Shown here piece after piece: positions 6,910 through 15,761 of a stretch of DNA of 35,141 nt. The notes under the pieces were generated by a model. That model worked only from the letters and a program-made list of their open reading frames with translations. It was not told where the DNA came from and ran no database searches. The DNA is from Thiocapsa sp. KS1 (lineage in GTDB: Bacteria; Pseudomonadota; Gammaproteobacteria; Chromatiales; Chromatiaceae). The position numbers and the translations under genes are program-made. The stretch covers positions 1,605,125-1,640,265 of the forward strand of contig NZ_LN848257.1 in assembly GCF_001499735.1 (NCBI RefSeq), written 5' to 3'. Position 1 is the first letter of the stretch. Each line of letters opens with the position of its first letter.

Positions 6910-7858
6910 AACCGGTACTCGAAAGGCGCATCGGTACGCCGCCCGGCCCCTTCAGGATCAACCCAGGCTCCGCACGAATGCGCCCGACGGCGGTCAGGGC
7001 GCAGCCAAGCCCCGCAGCCATCGATACGATCAGCGCGGCATGCTCGGACGGCGCGCAAAAACAGAGCTCGTAGTCGTCGCCGCTCGACAACGGCAGCGAC
7101 CAATCACCCTCGGATGCGATCCGGCTTGCCACGGCGTGAGACAGGGGCAAGGCCGCGAGGTCGATTTCGGCCCCGACACCGGATGCCGCGAGGATGTGGC
7201 CGAGGTCCCCGGCCAGACCATCCGAGAGATCGATCATGGCCGTGGCGATCCCGCGCAAGGCGGTTCCGAGTGCGACGCGCGGGACGGGGCGTTCCAGCCG
7301 CGCACGCAATGCCGGATCGACCGGACCGCCCTCGCGCAAGAGCCGGAGCACGAGCCCGGCATCGCCCAGCGTCCCGCTGACCCAAACGATGTCGCCGGGG
7401 CGGGCGCCGTCGCGACGCACCGCCGCTGCGTGGCGCACCAGACCATGGACCTGCACGGTCACGCTCAAGGGGCCGCGCGTGGTATCCCCGCCCACCAAGC
7501 GCACCCCGTAGGTTCGGGCCAAGTCGCCGAAGCCGCGCGCGAATGCGGCGAGCCAGTCGTCGTCGCGCTCGGGCAGGGTCAAGGCCAGCGTCGCCCATGC
7601 GGGTGCTGCGCCCATCGCGGCCAGATCGCTGAGCCCGACGGCCAGCGACTTGTGTCCGACGGCCTCGGCATCGCAGTCATGAAAGAAGTGGATACCGGCG
7701 ACCAGGGTGTCGATGCTGACCGCCAGGCTCAGGCCGGCGGGGACTTCGAGCAGGGCGCAGTCGTCGCCAACGCCGAGCAGAACGTCGGCACGGAACGCAC
7801 CGAGATCGGCGAAGAAGCGACCGATCAGGTCGAATTCGGATCGCGATCCTTCATCCAT
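6884..7858 (-). CDS. thiL: Thiamine-monophosphate kinase
   Basis: ThiL phosphorylates thiamine monophosphate with ATP to give thiamine diphosphate. The 324-residue product begins with the family pattern SEFDLIGRFFADL, followed by GVGDDCALL (the acidic metal/ATP site), SIDTLVAGIHF, GHKSLAVGLSDLAAMGA and GGDTTRGPL. IDLSDGLAGDLGHI and SSGDDYELCF occur in the C-terminal half. The frame is open upstream to 7906, but that longer start would overlap nusB and lacks family-like sequence. ATG 7858 lies 19 bases after the nusB stop and has GCAGG immediately upstream. Complete, with no missing motif seen. Confidence 0.93.
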   Translation of the reverse strand: MDEGSRSEFDLIGRFFADLGAFRADVLLGVGDDCALLEVPAGLSLAVSIDTLVAGIHFFHDCDAEAVGHKSLAVGLSDLAAMGAAPAWATLALTLPERDDDWLAAFARGFGDLARTYGVRLVGGDTTRGPLSVTVQVHGLVRHAAAVRRDGARPGDIVWVSGTLGDAGLVLRLLREGGPVDPALRARLERPVPRVALGTALRGIATAMIDLSDGLAGDLGHILAASGVGAEIDLAALPLSHAVASRIASEGDWSLPLSSGDDYELCFCAPSEHAALIVSMAAGLGCALTAVGRIRAEPGLILKGPGGVPMRLSSTGYDHFSNNT

Positions 7859-7877
7859 CCTGCGGTGCCACGCGCGC

Positions 7878-8375
7878 CTAGACCGGCCGACCCGACGCCG
7901 CCGCATGGGTGCGTGCGACCTTGTCGAGCACGCCGTTGACGTACTTATGCCCCTCGTGGGCGCCGAGCAGCTTGGTCAGCTCGACCGCCTCGTTGATGGC
8001 GACGCGATCCGGAATGGAGTCGGAGAAGAGGATCTCGAAGGCGCCCAGACGCAGGATCGCAAGCTCCACCGGATCGACCTGACTGATGGGTCGGTCGAGG
8101 ACACGGTCGAGCTGCGCATCGATCTCCGCGACATGGATCGGAACACCTGTCAGCAATTGATCCAACAGCTCCATGTTGAAGTTGAACCGCTCCTTGGCAT
8201 CGGGCGGAGCCTCATCGTCCTCGGCCCCGTTCAGCGAGCCTGCGACGGCATCGAGCCATTCGGGGTCATCGAGGAGATGGCGCTTGATCTCCATCGGGTC
8301 TTCGCCTGTCAGGCGCCATTGGTAAAGCGCCAAGGCGGCATAGCGGCGTGACTGACTGCGCGGGCTGATCGTCAT
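7878..8375 (-). CDS. nusB: Transcription antitermination factor NusB
   Basis: NusB pairs with NusE (ribosomal protein S10) at boxA RNA and promotes antitermination in rRNA operons. The 165-residue protein has the family's opening RSQSRRYAALALYQW and closing block (ILRLGAFEIL, PDRVAINEAVELTKLLG, KYVNGVLDKVAR). It includes a 15-20-residue acidic insertion (GAEDDEAPPDAKERFN) in its middle. ATG 8375 overlaps the ribH stop by one base, so translation is probably coupled. The frame stays open upstream, but that part is a shadow of ribH. Confidence 0.93.
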   Translation of the reverse strand: MTISPRSQSRRYAALALYQWRLTGEDPMEIKRHLLDDPEWLDAVAGSLNGAEDDEAPPDAKERFNFNMELLDQLLTGVPIHVAEIDAQLDRVLDRPISQVDPVELAILRLGAFEILFSDSIPDRVAINEAVELTKLLGAHEGHKYVNGVLDKVARTHAAASGRPV

Positions 8376-8845
8376 CAATCGAGCTGCCGCAAGAGGTCGA
8401 CCATCTCGATGGCGGACATGGCCGCCTCTGCGCCCTTGTTGCCGGCCTTGGTGCCTGCGCGCTCGATCGCCTGCTCGATGGTGTCGACGGTCAGCACGCC
8501 GAAGGCGACCGGGATGGCGTACTTGAGGCTGACCTGGGCCATGCCTTTGACGCACTCACCGGCGACGTACTCGAAGTGCGGCGTGCCGCCGCGGATCACG
8601 GCACCCAGCGCCAGGATGGCGTCGAAACTGCCCTTGGCGGCGATGCGCTCGATCGTCACCGGCATCTCGAAGGCGCCGGGCACACGCACGATCGTCAGCG
8701 CGTCATCCGTTGCACCGTGGCGCTTGAGCGTGTCGATGGCGCCTTTCTCCAGCGCCTCGACCACGAAACTGTTCCAGCGCGACACCACCAGGCAGAAGCG
8801 CGCATTGTCGGCGCGCATGGCGCCCTCGATCGTCTTGATACTCAT
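8375..8845 (-). CDS. ribH: 6,7-dimethyl-8-ribityllumazine synthase
   Basis: Lumazine synthase condenses 5-amino-6-ribitylamino-uracil with dihydroxybutanone phosphate to form the direct riboflavin precursor. At 156 residues it has the expected length and motifs: VVSRWNSFV at the N-terminus, [27 protein letters not shown] with the catalytic His in the PHFEYV stretch, and [20 protein letters not shown] before the C-terminal helix. It lies between ribBA and nusB, the usual gammaproteobacterial arrangement. The gap to ribBA is 179 bases and carries an inverted repeat. Confidence 0.95.
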   Translation of the reverse strand: MSIKTIEGAMRADNARFCLVVSRWNSFVVEALEKGAIDTLKRHGATDDALTIVRVPGAFEMPVTIERIAAKGSFDAILALGAVIRGGTPHFEYVAGECVKGMAQVSLKYAIPVAFGVLTVDTIEQAIERAGTKAGNKGAEAAMSAIEMVDLLRQLD

Positions 8846-8867
8846 CGGTTGGCTCGTCTCGATTCGA

Positions 8868-8994
8868 AACGCAAAGGCGCAAAGGGCGCGAAGGGTTTCA
8901 AACCGAAGTCTGGGAAGCTGTTCTTACCAACGAGGTGTCGGCGAATCGTGCATCGCCACCTCGTCATCCTTTGCGTCCTCTGCGCCTTTGCGTT
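8868..8994. repeat. Inverted repeat between ribBA and ribH
   Basis: AACGCAAAGGCGC at 8868-8880 is matched exactly by its reverse complement at 8982-8994, and the pairing continues imperfectly inward (AAAGGGCGCGAAGG against CCTTTGCGTCCTCT). The enclosed 100 bases show no gene. The element looks like one of the small repeats (cgcaaaggcgc...gcgcctttgcg) found in many proteobacterial genomes. It could form a large hairpin in the rib mRNA. Confidence 0.65.
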
Positions 8995-9024
8995 CGCCCT
9001 CTCCGTCTCGGCATCCGCCGAGGC

Positions 9025-10170
9025 TCAGCTCGCTGGACCGCTCGCCGGCTTCCCGCCGGTGTACTCCACGACCTCCAGATCGAAGCCCGAGATGGCGTGC
9101 ATCGCCTTGGGCGCACTCATGACCCGCATCTTGCGCACGCCGATATCCGAGAGGATCTGGGCGCCGATCCCGTAGGTCCGCAGGGCATTGCGATCCTGGC
9201 GGCGGGCGGGCACCACGTCGTCCTCATCGTGGAGCTGGAAGTCCTTCAGACGCGCCAGCAGGTCGGCGGCGCTGTCGCGGTTGCGCAGCACCACGATCAC
9301 GCCCTCGCCTTCGGCCGCGACCTGTCTCATTACGTCCTGCAGCGGCCAACCGCAGGCGTTGTGACGCGTGCCGAAGAGGTCGCACAGGGTGTTCTGTAAG
9401 TGCACCCGGACCAGGGTCGGGCGCTCCGGGCTGATCTCGCCGAGGGTCAAGGCCAGATGGATCTCGTTGTCGATACTATCCCTGTAGGCCACCAGGCGGA
9501 AGGTCCCGTAGTCGGTACGCAGCTCGCACTCGCACTCGCGCAGGACCGCCTTCTCGTGCCGAACCCGATAGTGGATGAGATCCGCGATGGTGCCGATCTT
9601 CAACCCGTGGGTCTCGGCGAAAACTTCGAGATCCGGCCGGCGCGCCATCGAGCCATCCTCGTTCAGGATCTCGACAATCACGGCGGCGGGGCTATAACCG
9701 GCGAGACGCGCCAGATCGCATCCGGCCTCGGTATGACCGGCCCGCACCAAGACCCCGCCCGGTTGGGCCATGAGCGGAAAGATGTGTCCGGGCTGGACCA
9801 GATCCTTCGGCTGCGCATCCGGCGCGACCGCGGCCTGGATGGTCGTGGCCCGATCGGCCGCCGAGATGCCGGTCGTCACGCCGCGAGCGGCCTCGATGGA
9901 GACGGTAAATGCTGTCGAATGGGCGGCCTGATTGTCGCTGACCATCATGGGCAGGCGCAGTCGCTCGCAGTGCTCCTTGCTGAGCGTCAGGCAGATAAGA
10001 CCACGCCCGTATTTGGCCATGAAGTTCACGGCCTCCGGGGTCACGCGATCGGCCGCCATGAGCAGATCGCCCTCGTTCTCGCGATCCTCGTCGTCCATGA
10101 TCACGACCATCCGCCCCGCACGGAGCTCTTCGATGATCTCTTCGGTACTGTGAAGGCCTGAATTACCCAT
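9025..10170 (-). CDS. ribBA: 3,4-dihydroxy-2-butanone-4-phosphate synthase with degenerate GTP cyclohydrolase II-like domain
   Basis: Residues 1-205 form a complete dihydroxybutanone-phosphate synthase, which splits ribulose-5-phosphate. Present are the acidic [10 protein letters not shown] loop (26-35), the YGRGLICL strand, [12 protein letters not shown] and the [14 protein letters not shown] segment. Residues 206-381 keep the overall GTP cyclohydrolase II fold but not its zinc site. Active RibA has a Cys followed after ten residues by a Cys-x-Cys. Here the corresponding stretch (255-274, [10 protein letters not shown]...HNACG) has only Cys263 and Cys273 and lacks the CDCG pattern. The protein therefore probably supplies only the RibB activity, as described for hybrid RibBA-like proteins in other proteobacteria. 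A separate ribA should exist elsewhere. Weak ribosome binding site; the start fits the family N-terminus. Confidence 0.9.
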   Translation of the reverse strand: MGNSGLHSTEEIIEELRAGRMVVIMDDEDRENEGDLLMAADRVTPEAVNFMAKYGRGLICLTLSKEHCERLRLPMMVSDNQAAHSTAFTVSIEAARGVTTGISAADRATTIQAAVAPDAQPKDLVQPGHIFPLMAQPGGVLVRAGHTEAGCDLARLAGYSPAAVIVEILNEDGSMARRPDLEVFAETHGLKIGTIADLIHYRVRHEKAVLRECECELRTDYGTFRLVAYRDSIDNEIHLALTLGEISPERPTLVRVHLQNTLCDLFGTRHNACGWPLQDVMRQVAAEGEGVIVVLRNRDSAADLLARLKDFQLHDEDDVVPARRQDRNALRTYGIGAQILSDIGVRKMRVMSAPKAMHAISGFDLEVVEYTGGKPASGPAS

Positions 10171-10254
10171 GACTGAAATGTCGTCCGAGCGAAAAGCGGT
10201 TTAGTTTAGCAAAGTAGGATCCGAGAAGCGGTCGACGAATCCCTCTCGGTTCGG

Positions 10255-10285
10255 AGGATGGGTTTCGCTGCGCTCTACCCATCCT
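10255..10285. repeat. Short hairpin repeat (AGGATGGGT family)
   Basis: AGGATGGGT (10255-10263) pairs perfectly with ACCCATCCT (10277-10285) over a 13-base loop containing CGCTGCGC, the reverse complement of the GCGCAGCG loop core of the GTAGGTCGG repeats. It lies in the 129-base space between ribE and ribBA and is flanked by TACGG, like the ends of other repeats here. Confidence 0.65.
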
Positions 10286-10299
10286 ACGGCTGGCGATGA

Positions 10300-10974
10300 T
10301 CAATCGCTGGATCTCGCAAATCCATGCTGGGCGAGAAACCCCATGGTCAGCCCCGGCTTCGCCGGGTCGCTCTCGGCCGCGGCATCGCCCAACAACAGCC
10401 GTTCCAGATAGCGGGCAATCAGGTCGACCTCCAGATTGACCCGGGTGCCGCTGCGGTAGCCGCCGATGATCGTCTCGGTCAGCGTATGGGGCACGATGTT
10501 CAACTCGAAGATTGCGCCGTCCACCTGGTTGACCGTCAAGCTGGTGCCGTCGACACAGATGGAGCCCTTCGGCGCAATGTAGCGTGCCAGCTCGGCCGGG
10601 GCCTGGATGCGCAGCCGCCAAGACCGCGCATCCTCGCGCTGCTCGATGATCTGCCCGACGCCGTCGACATGACCGCTGACCAGGTGCCCGCCGAGCGGGG
10701 TCGCCAAGGTGAGGGCCGGCTCCAGATTGACCGGGCTGCCGGGCGTCAGCGTCCCGAGCGTGGTGAGCGAGAGGGTTTCGCGCGAGACATCCGCGGCGAA
10801 GCCGCGCCCGGTCAGCTCGACCGCCGTCAAACAAACCCCGTTGACGGCGATGCTGTCGCCGAGCGCCGCGCGCGCAAGATCGAGCTTCCCGGCATCGATC
10901 GAGAGACGCACGTCGCCGCCGCGCGGCTCCAGCCGCTCGATCCGGCCGATGGATTGGATGATTCCGGTGAACAT
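10300..10974 (-). CDS. ribE: Riboflavin synthase (alpha subunit)
   Basis: Riboflavin synthase dismutates two lumazine molecules into riboflavin and the pyrimidine precursor. The 224-residue protein has the classic start MFTGIIQSIGRIERL and two tandem lumazine-binding barrels. The first has GDSIAVNGVCLTA and FAADVSRETL; the second has KGSICVDGTSLTVN and HTLTETI. GGHLVSGHVDGVG lies near the domain boundary. The frame is open upstream to 11091, but those residues come from repeat DNA; ATG 10974 gives the conserved N-terminus. The gene is separated from ribD by the composite repeat at 10993-11125, which forms almost all of the gap. Confidence 0.95.
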   Translation of the reverse strand: MFTGIIQSIGRIERLEPRGGDVRLSIDAGKLDLARAALGDSIAVNGVCLTAVELTGRGFAADVSRETLSLTTLGTLTPGSPVNLEPALTLATPLGGHLVSGHVDGVGQIIEQREDARSWRLRIQAPAELARYIAPKGSICVDGTSLTVNQVDGAIFELNIVPHTLTETIIGGYRSGTRVNLEVDLIARYLERLLLGDAAAESDPAKPGLTMGFLAQHGFARSSD

Positions 10975-10992
10975 GGTTTCAATGGCCCAAGT

Positions 10993-11125
10993 GTAGGTCG
11001 AGTTAGCGCAGCGTAACCCGACCGACCCCATTGCAGCGATCCGCCTGCGTTGCTGTCGGATTACGGCGCGCATCGACGTCGATCGCGACATCGAACGTCG
11101 TACCGGCGCGCCTAATCCGACCTAC
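10993..11125. repeat. Two-hairpin dispersed repeat, GTAGGTCGG family, copy 2
   Basis: The ends (GTAGGTCGA... and ...ATCCGACCTAC) and both stem-loops match copy 1 at 277-393. Here the right stem reads GGATTA-c-GGCGCGC against GCGCGCCTAATCC, where copy 1 has GGTTA against TAACC, so the two sides changed together. The element is 133 bp, has an extra inner palindrome (ATCGACGTCGAT), and fills the ribD-ribE gap. Its last bases provide the ribD stop codon (11122-11124). Confidence 0.75.
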
Positions 11126-12300
11126 GACCTGCGAGCACTGCCGGTCGGGTCCGGGCGTGCCGTGATGCGCAGATCTCGGCCGACAGCGCGCACGTCGGCG
11201 ATCGCAAGCGGAATGCGATCGCGCATCCGATCCAGGCCGGGTAGTCTGAATAGACCGCGCCCCGCATCGCCCATGAGGTGCGGGGCCAGGTAAAACAGAA
11301 TCTCGTCGACCAAGCCTTCCGAGACGGCGGCCCCGGCGAGGGTCGGCCCGGTCTCCAGGAGCACCTCGTTGATCTCGCGCCGGGTCAGCTCGCTCATGAG
11401 AGCACCGAGGTCGACCTGCGCGGAGGCCCCGGGACAGAGAAACACCTCGGCACCTGCGCCCTTCAAATCGGCCATCCGTGCGGGGTCGTCGACCGCGCCG
11501 ACGATCAGGGTCGTCCCGGGGAGGGTCAGGATGCGTGCGGTCGGCGGCGTGCGCCAGCGGCTGTCGAGGACGACTCGAAGGGGCTGGCGAATCGCCTCGC
11601 CGGGTCGCATCCCGGGCAGATCGTCGGTACCGAGCCGAACATTCAGGCTCGGATCATCCGCCAGCAGCGTCCCGATCCCGGTCAGGATCGCCGAGCTTCC
11701 GGCGCGCAGGCGCTGCACGTCGCGGCGCGCCGCCTCGCTCGTGATCCAGTGACTCTCGCCGCTCGCCATCGCGGTACGCCCATCCAGGCTCGCCGCGAGC
11801 TTGCACCGGACGAATGGACGACCCTGTTCCATCCGCTTGATGAAGCCCGGGTTGAGTGCGCGCGCATCGGACTCCAACAACCCGGTTTCGACCTGCACGC
11901 CGGCCTCCGACAGGATCCTAAGCCCTCGCCCGGCGACCAGCGGATTCGGGTCCACCATGGCGCAGACCACCCGAGCGACCCCGGCCTCCAGCAGACCGTC
12001 GGTGCAGGGCGGCGTGCGACCTTGATGACAGCAGGGCTCCAGCGTGACATACGCGGTGGCGCCGCGGGCACGCTCGCCCGCCTCGATCAGGGCGTGGCGC
12101 TCCGCATGCGGCTCGCCCGCGCGCCGGTGCCAACCCTCGCCGACGACAACACCGTCACGGACGATCAGGCAGCCGACGCGCGGATTGGGGTCGGTCGTGA
12201 AGCGCCCGAGCTCGGCGAGCTGAACGGCACGCGCCATGAAGGCATGGTCGGCACCCGGAGCCGGCCCGCCCCTCGGCGCGTCATCCGACCCGGTCGTCAA
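11122..12300 (-). CDS. ribD: Riboflavin deaminase/reductase
   Basis: RibD carries out the second and third steps after GTP: deamination of the diaminopyrimidine and NADPH reduction of the ribose side chain. The N-terminal deaminase domain has the zinc motif HAERHA with [11 protein letters not shown]. The reductase domain follows from about residue 165 ([32 protein letters not shown]). TTG 12300 is taken as start, giving 392 residues, because it overlaps the nrdR stop (TTGA) and because the family has an acidic, aromatic residue just before MARA, here [11 protein letters not shown] 12237 would cut that off. The stop codon lies inside the repeat at 10993-11125, so the last residues may be repeat-derived. 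Confidence 0.93.
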   Translation of the reverse strand: MTTGSDDAPRGGPAPGADHAFMARAVQLAELGRFTTDPNPRVGCLIVRDGVVVGEGWHRRAGEPHAERHALIEAGERARGATAYVTLEPCCHQGRTPPCTDGLLEAGVARVVCAMVDPNPLVAGRGLRILSEAGVQVETGLLESDARALNPGFIKRMEQGRPFVRCKLAASLDGRTAMASGESHWITSEAARRDVQRLRAGSSAILTGIGTLLADDPSLNVRLGTDDLPGMRPGEAIRQPLRVVLDSRWRTPPTARILTLPGTTLIVGAVDDPARMADLKGAGAEVFLCPGASAQVDLGALMSELTRREINEVLLETGPTLAGAAVSEGLVDEILFYLAPHLMGDAGRGLFRLPGLDRMRDRIPLAIADVRAVGRDLRITARPDPTGSARRS

Positions 12301-12809
12301 GGCTTGGGCTCCAGCTCCTGGAGCAGATCCAACTGCTGACGTTTCACCTCGGGCGTGGGCTGCTGCTCGAGCCGCTCGATCTCCTCGCGGAAGGCGGCGA
12401 CGTCTTCGAACTTGCGGTAGACGGAGGCGAAGCGCACGTAGGCGACCTGATCGAGCTGACGCAGCTCCTCCATCACCAGCTCGCCGATGCGCAGGGCCGG
12501 GACCTCGCTCTCCCCGCTCGACATCAGCTTGCGCTGAATCCGCCACATGGCGCTGTCGATCTCGTCCGTACTGACCGGCCGTTTCTCGAGCGCGCGCATC
12601 ATCCCGGAGCGCAGCTTGCGCCCGTCGAAGGGCGCGCGGCTGCCGTCGCGTTTCACGACCCGCGGCAGATTCAGCTCGGCCGTCTCGAAGGTCGTGAAGC
12701 GCTCGTGACAGACGACGCACTTGCGCCGCCTGCGCACCTGGTCGCCCTCACCGGAAAGACGCGAGTCCACCACCTTGGTGTCCTGGGCGCCGCAGAAGGG
12801 GCAGCGCAT
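12297..12809 (-). CDS. nrdR: Transcriptional repressor NrdR
   Basis: NrdR represses ribonucleotide reductase genes in response to nucleotide pools. The 170-residue protein has the N-terminal zinc ribbon (Cys3, Cys6, Cys31, Cys34; MRCPFCG and CVVCHERF) with the basic RRRRK patch used for DNA binding, then an ATP-cone domain (about 46-136; [21 protein letters not shown]). The last 20 residues are a proline/glutamine-rich tail. The ATG directly abuts the glyA stop and the stop overlaps the ribD start, so translation is likely coupled. This position, between glyA and ribD, is typical. Confidence 0.96.
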   Translation of the reverse strand: MRCPFCGAQDTKVVDSRLSGEGDQVRRRRKCVVCHERFTTFETAELNLPRVVKRDGSRAPFDGRKLRSGMMRALEKRPVSTDEIDSAMWRIQRKLMSSGESEVPALRIGELVMEELRQLDQVAYVRFASVYRKFEDVAAFREEIERLEQQPTPEVKRQQLDLLQELEPKP

Positions 12810-14066
12810 TCAACGCTCGTAGACGGGAAAGCGTTTGCAGAGCGCCAGCACTTTGCTCTTGACCGCATCGATGGTGGCTTGATCGCCGCGGGCGTCGATC
12901 AGATCGCACATCCAGCCGGCGAGATCGCGTGCCTCGTCGGTCCCGAAACCACGCGTGGTGATGGCCGGTGTGCCGACACGGATACCGCTGGTGACGAAGG
13001 GCGATTGCGGATCGTTGGGCACCGCGTTCTTGTTGACCGTGATGTTGGCCGCACCCAACCAGGCGTCGACGTCCTTGCCGGTCAGACCCTGCTCGATAAA
13101 GCTGACCAGGAAGAGGTGATCGTTCGTGCCGCCCGAGACCACGTCGAAGCCGCGCGAGAGAAAGACCTCCGCCATCGTTTGGGCATTGAGCAGGACCTGT
13201 TGCTGGTAGACCTTGAAGCTCGGCTCCAATGCCTCCTTGAAGGCCACCGCCTTGGCGGCGATCACATGCATCAGCGGTCCGCCCTGGGTACCGGGGAAGA
13301 CCAGCGAATTGAACTTCTTTTCAAGCTCGGGGTTGGCCTTCGCCAGGATCAAACCGCCGCGCGGACCGCGGAGTGTCTTGTGGGTCGTGGTCGTGGTCAC
13401 GTCGGCGATCTGCACCGGGCTCGGGTAGACGCCTGCGGCGATCAGGCCGGCGACGTGCGCCATGTCGACCATCAGATAGGCACCGACGGCATCGGCGATG
13501 GTCCGGAAGCGCGCCCAATCGACGATCCGCGAATAGGCCGAGAAGCCGGCGATGATCATCTTGGGGCGATGATCAAAGGCCAGACGCTCGACCTCGGCGT
13601 AATCGATCTCGCCGGTCGCCGGATCCAGTCCGTACTGGACCGCGTTGTAGATCTTGCCCGAGAAGTTCGGCTTGGCACCGTGGGTCAGGTGACCGCCGTG
13701 CGCCAGACTCATGCCGAGGACGGTGTCGCCAGGCTCGCATAGGGCCATGAAGACCGCCGCGTTGGCCTGGGATCCGGAATGCGGCTGGACGTTGGCATAG
13801 TCGGCGCCGAACAACTTTTTGGCGCGTTCGATGGCGAGGCTCTCGGCCACGTCCACGTACTCGCAGCCGCCGTAGTAGCGCTTGCCCGGATACCCTTCGG
13901 CATATTTGTTCGTCAGGACGCTGCCCTGAGCGGCCAAGACACGCGGGCTCGCGTAGTTCTCGGAGGCGATGAGCTCGACGTGCTCCTCCTGACGGCGCTC
14001 CTCGTTCTGGATTGCACCCCAGAGCTCAGGATCATAGTCGCTGATCTGCATGCTTTTCTCGAACAT
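12810..14066 (-). CDS. glyA: Serine hydroxymethyltransferase
   Basis: GlyA interconverts serine and glycine with tetrahydrofolate and PLP, feeding one-carbon units to purines, thymidylate and methionine. At 418 residues it is full length. Visible landmarks are [10 protein letters not shown] (31-40), the [16 protein letters not shown] substrate/PLP loop, [11 protein letters not shown], and the PLP lysine Lys230 in [27 protein letters not shown] is near the C-terminus. GGGGGA lies a few bases before ATG 14066. As first gene it probably brings the promoter for the whole minus-strand operon to pgpA. Confidence 0.97.
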   Translation of the reverse strand: MFEKSMQISDYDPELWGAIQNEERRQEEHVELIASENYASPRVLAAQGSVLTNKYAEGYPGKRYYGGCEYVDVAESLAIERAKKLFGADYANVQPHSGSQANAAVFMALCEPGDTVLGMSLAHGGHLTHGAKPNFSGKIYNAVQYGLDPATGEIDYAEVERLAFDHRPKMIIAGFSAYSRIVDWARFRTIADAVGAYLMVDMAHVAGLIAAGVYPSPVQIADVTTTTTHKTLRGPRGGLILAKANPELEKKFNSLVFPGTQGGPLMHVIAAKAVAFKEALEPSFKVYQQQVLLNAQTMAEVFLSRGFDVVSGGTNDHLFLVSFIEQGLTGKDVDAWLGAANITVNKNAVPNDPQSPFVTSGIRVGTPAITTRGFGTDEARDLAGWMCDLIDARGDQATIDAVKSKVLALCKRFPVYER

Positions 14067-14097
14067 CGTTCATTCCCCCGGCGGCGCAAAGCCGCAC

Positions 14098-14103
14098 AGT
14101 ATA
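14098..14103 (-). promoter_or_regulatory. Possible -10 element for glyA
   Basis: On the minus strand TATACT lies 31 bases before the glyA start, preceded by an AT-rich patch (GAAAAATCGA) in an otherwise GC-rich region. No convincing -35 hexamer is seen at the right distance, so this is a tentative call. Confidence 0.35.
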
Positions 14104-14236
14104 TCGATTTTTCGGTCCCGCGTCGCGATCTGGGTCGCGCAGATGGGAAGAGGTGAGGGATGTCGTGAGGATTGGCAATCCCGCGGGGGACGGTTTGAAC
14201 GGAATCGGTCTCGCTCCGAGCAGAACCCGCCTCCGA

Positions 14237-14305
14237 GATAGTCGACTTGCAGTCGACCCGCTGGCCGCAACGCCAGCGCAAGAAGTCGACTGCAAGTCGA
14301 CTATC
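14237..14305. repeat. Perfect 21-bp inverted repeat with nested hairpin
   Basis: The arms at 14237-14257 and 14285-14305 are exact reverse complements for 21 bases (outer end GATAGTCGAC). The 27-base spacer contains a smaller stem, GCTGGC with GCCAGC around a six-base loop. Each arm also holds an imperfect internal palindrome (GTCGACTTGCAGTCGAC). It lies in the 429-base space between the divergent glyA and DUF29 genes. The rest of that space shows no gene. It is not followed by a T-run in either direction. Confidence 0.85.
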
Positions 14306-14495
14306 CCGGGGGTGTCGGCATTGCCGATCGAGACCATGTAGAACCTGTGCCGGTCGAGATGACATGACTATAGGTTGGGGAAGCGACGGCGACAAATCCG
14401 ACCGGCCTAGGCAGGAATTCCGGCTGACGCTTCGGCTGGACCGAACCATGCCCGGCATGCGAGATTTCGATAGCCTGACCAGGGGAGGATTCTCG

Positions 14496-14945
14496 ATGAC
14501 GCCCGAAGCCGATTACGACCATGATTTTTATGCATGGATCGCACGCAATGTCGCGCTGCTGCGCGCGGGCCGCGTCTCGGAGGTCGACGCGGAGCACATC
14601 GCCGAGGAGCTCGAAAGCATAGGAAAGCGCGACCTGAGGCAATTGCGGAGTCGCTTGCAGGTGCTGACCATGCATCTGCTCAAGTGGCAGTTCCAACCGG
14701 ATCTGCAAAGCAAAAGCTGGCTCGCGACCATCGATCACCAGCGCGACGAGATCGAGGCGCTTCTACTCGACAGCCCGAGCTTACGTCCGTCATTGGATAC
14801 GGCGCTGGCGATGATCTATCCCAAAGCTGTCCGGGATGCCGCGCGTGAGTCGGGTCTGCCCGAGACGGCCTTTCCCGGCACCTGTCCTTACGCGCTTGAG
14901 CAGATCCTCGCACCCGGCTTTTTGCCCGAGAGCGACCGACGCTGA
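14496..14945 (+). CDS. DUF29 family protein
   Basis: A 149-residue soluble, mostly helical protein. It matches the DUF29 pattern: YDHDFYAWIARNVALLRAGR at the start, then AEHIAEELESIGKRDLRQLRSRL, MHLLKWQFQPDLQSKSWLATI and a C-terminal PGTCPYALEQILAPGFLP. DUF29 has no assigned biochemical function; it is common in cyanobacteria and scattered in proteobacteria. ATG 14496 is preceded by a strong AGGGGAGGA, which decides the start over longer readings. It stands alone, divergent from glyA and ahead of ubiG. Confidence 0.88.
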   Translation: MTPEADYDHDFYAWIARNVALLRAGRVSEVDAEHIAEELESIGKRDLRQLRSRLQVLTMHLLKWQFQPDLQSKSWLATIDHQRDEIEALLLDSPSLRPSLDTALAMIYPKAVRDAARESGLPETAFPGTCPYALEQILAPGFLPESDRR

Positions 14946-15041
14946 TCCGACGCGGGCGCTTCGCGGTGTAGAATTGCGGCCCGATCAGACCGACATGGCC
15001 CTCATGACCATGTCGACAGCACACCGCCGGGGCCGCAGACG

Positions 15042-15761
15042 ATGACCGAAACCATCCACAACGTCGATCACGCCGAGATCAGCAAGTTCGAGGAGCTGGC
15101 CTCTCGCTGGTGGGATCCGCACAGCGAGTTCAAGGCGTTGCACGAGATCAATCCGCTGCGCCTGGACTATATCGAGCGCGCTGCTGGCGGGCTGGCCGGC
15201 AAGCGTGTTCTGGATGTGGGTTGCGGCGGCGGCATCCTCTCCGAGTCGATGGCGCTGCGCGGTGCGGAGGTGACCGGGATCGATATGGGCGCCATGCCGC
15301 TGCGTGTCGCCGAGCTTCACACCCTGGAGAGCGGCGTGGAGGTCAGCTATCGGCTCGTGCCGGTCGAGGTGCTCGCGGCGGAGCAGCCGAACAGCTTCGA
15401 TCTGGTCACCTGCATGGAGATGCTCGAGCATGTGCCGAGCCCGGCCTCGATCGTCGATGCCTGCGCACGTCTGGTGAGTCCGGGCGGGACGGTGGTCTTC
15501 TCGACGCTGAATCGCAATCCCAAGTCCTATCTCTTCGCCATCCTGGGCGCCGAATATGTCATGGGTCTCCTGCCCAAAGGCACGCACGACTACGGGCGCT
15601 TTATCCGCCCCTCGGAGCTGCATGGCTGGATCCGACCGACCGATCTGCGCACGACCGATATGACGGGCATGACCTACAATCCGCTGACGCAGACCTATCG
15701 ACTCGACCCCGACAATCTCGACGTCAACTATCTCGTGACTTGCGTGCGCGACTCGGATTGA
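15042..15761 (+). CDS. ubiG: Ubiquinone biosynthesis O-methyltransferase
   Basis: UbiG performs both O-methylations of ubiquinone synthesis, using S-adenosylmethionine at the inner-membrane face. The 239-residue protein has the family's N-terminus ([35 protein letters not shown]), the SAM motif VLDVGCGGG (56-64), [16 protein letters not shown] and [23 protein letters not shown] and the C-terminal VNYLVTC complete the match. A possible -10 TAGAAT is seen about 65 bases before the start. The stop overlaps the next ATG by one base. Confidence 0.96.
   Translation: MTETIHNVDHAEISKFEELASRWWDPHSEFKALHEINPLRLDYIERAAGGLAGKRVLDVGCGGGILSESMALRGAEVTGIDMGAMPLRVAELHTLESGVEVSYRLVPVEVLAAEQPNSFDLVTCMEMLEHVPSPASIVDACARLVSPGGTVVFSTLNRNPKSYLFAILGAEYVMGLLPKGTHDYGRFIRPSELHGWIRPTDLRTTDMTGMTYNPLTQTYRLDPDNLDVNYLVTCVRDSD

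Noticed and set aside
10171-11121. FMN riboswitch in the riboflavin operon
   Set aside because: The gaps around ribE and ribBA hold palindromic repeats; none of the conserved RFN-element blocks was recognised.
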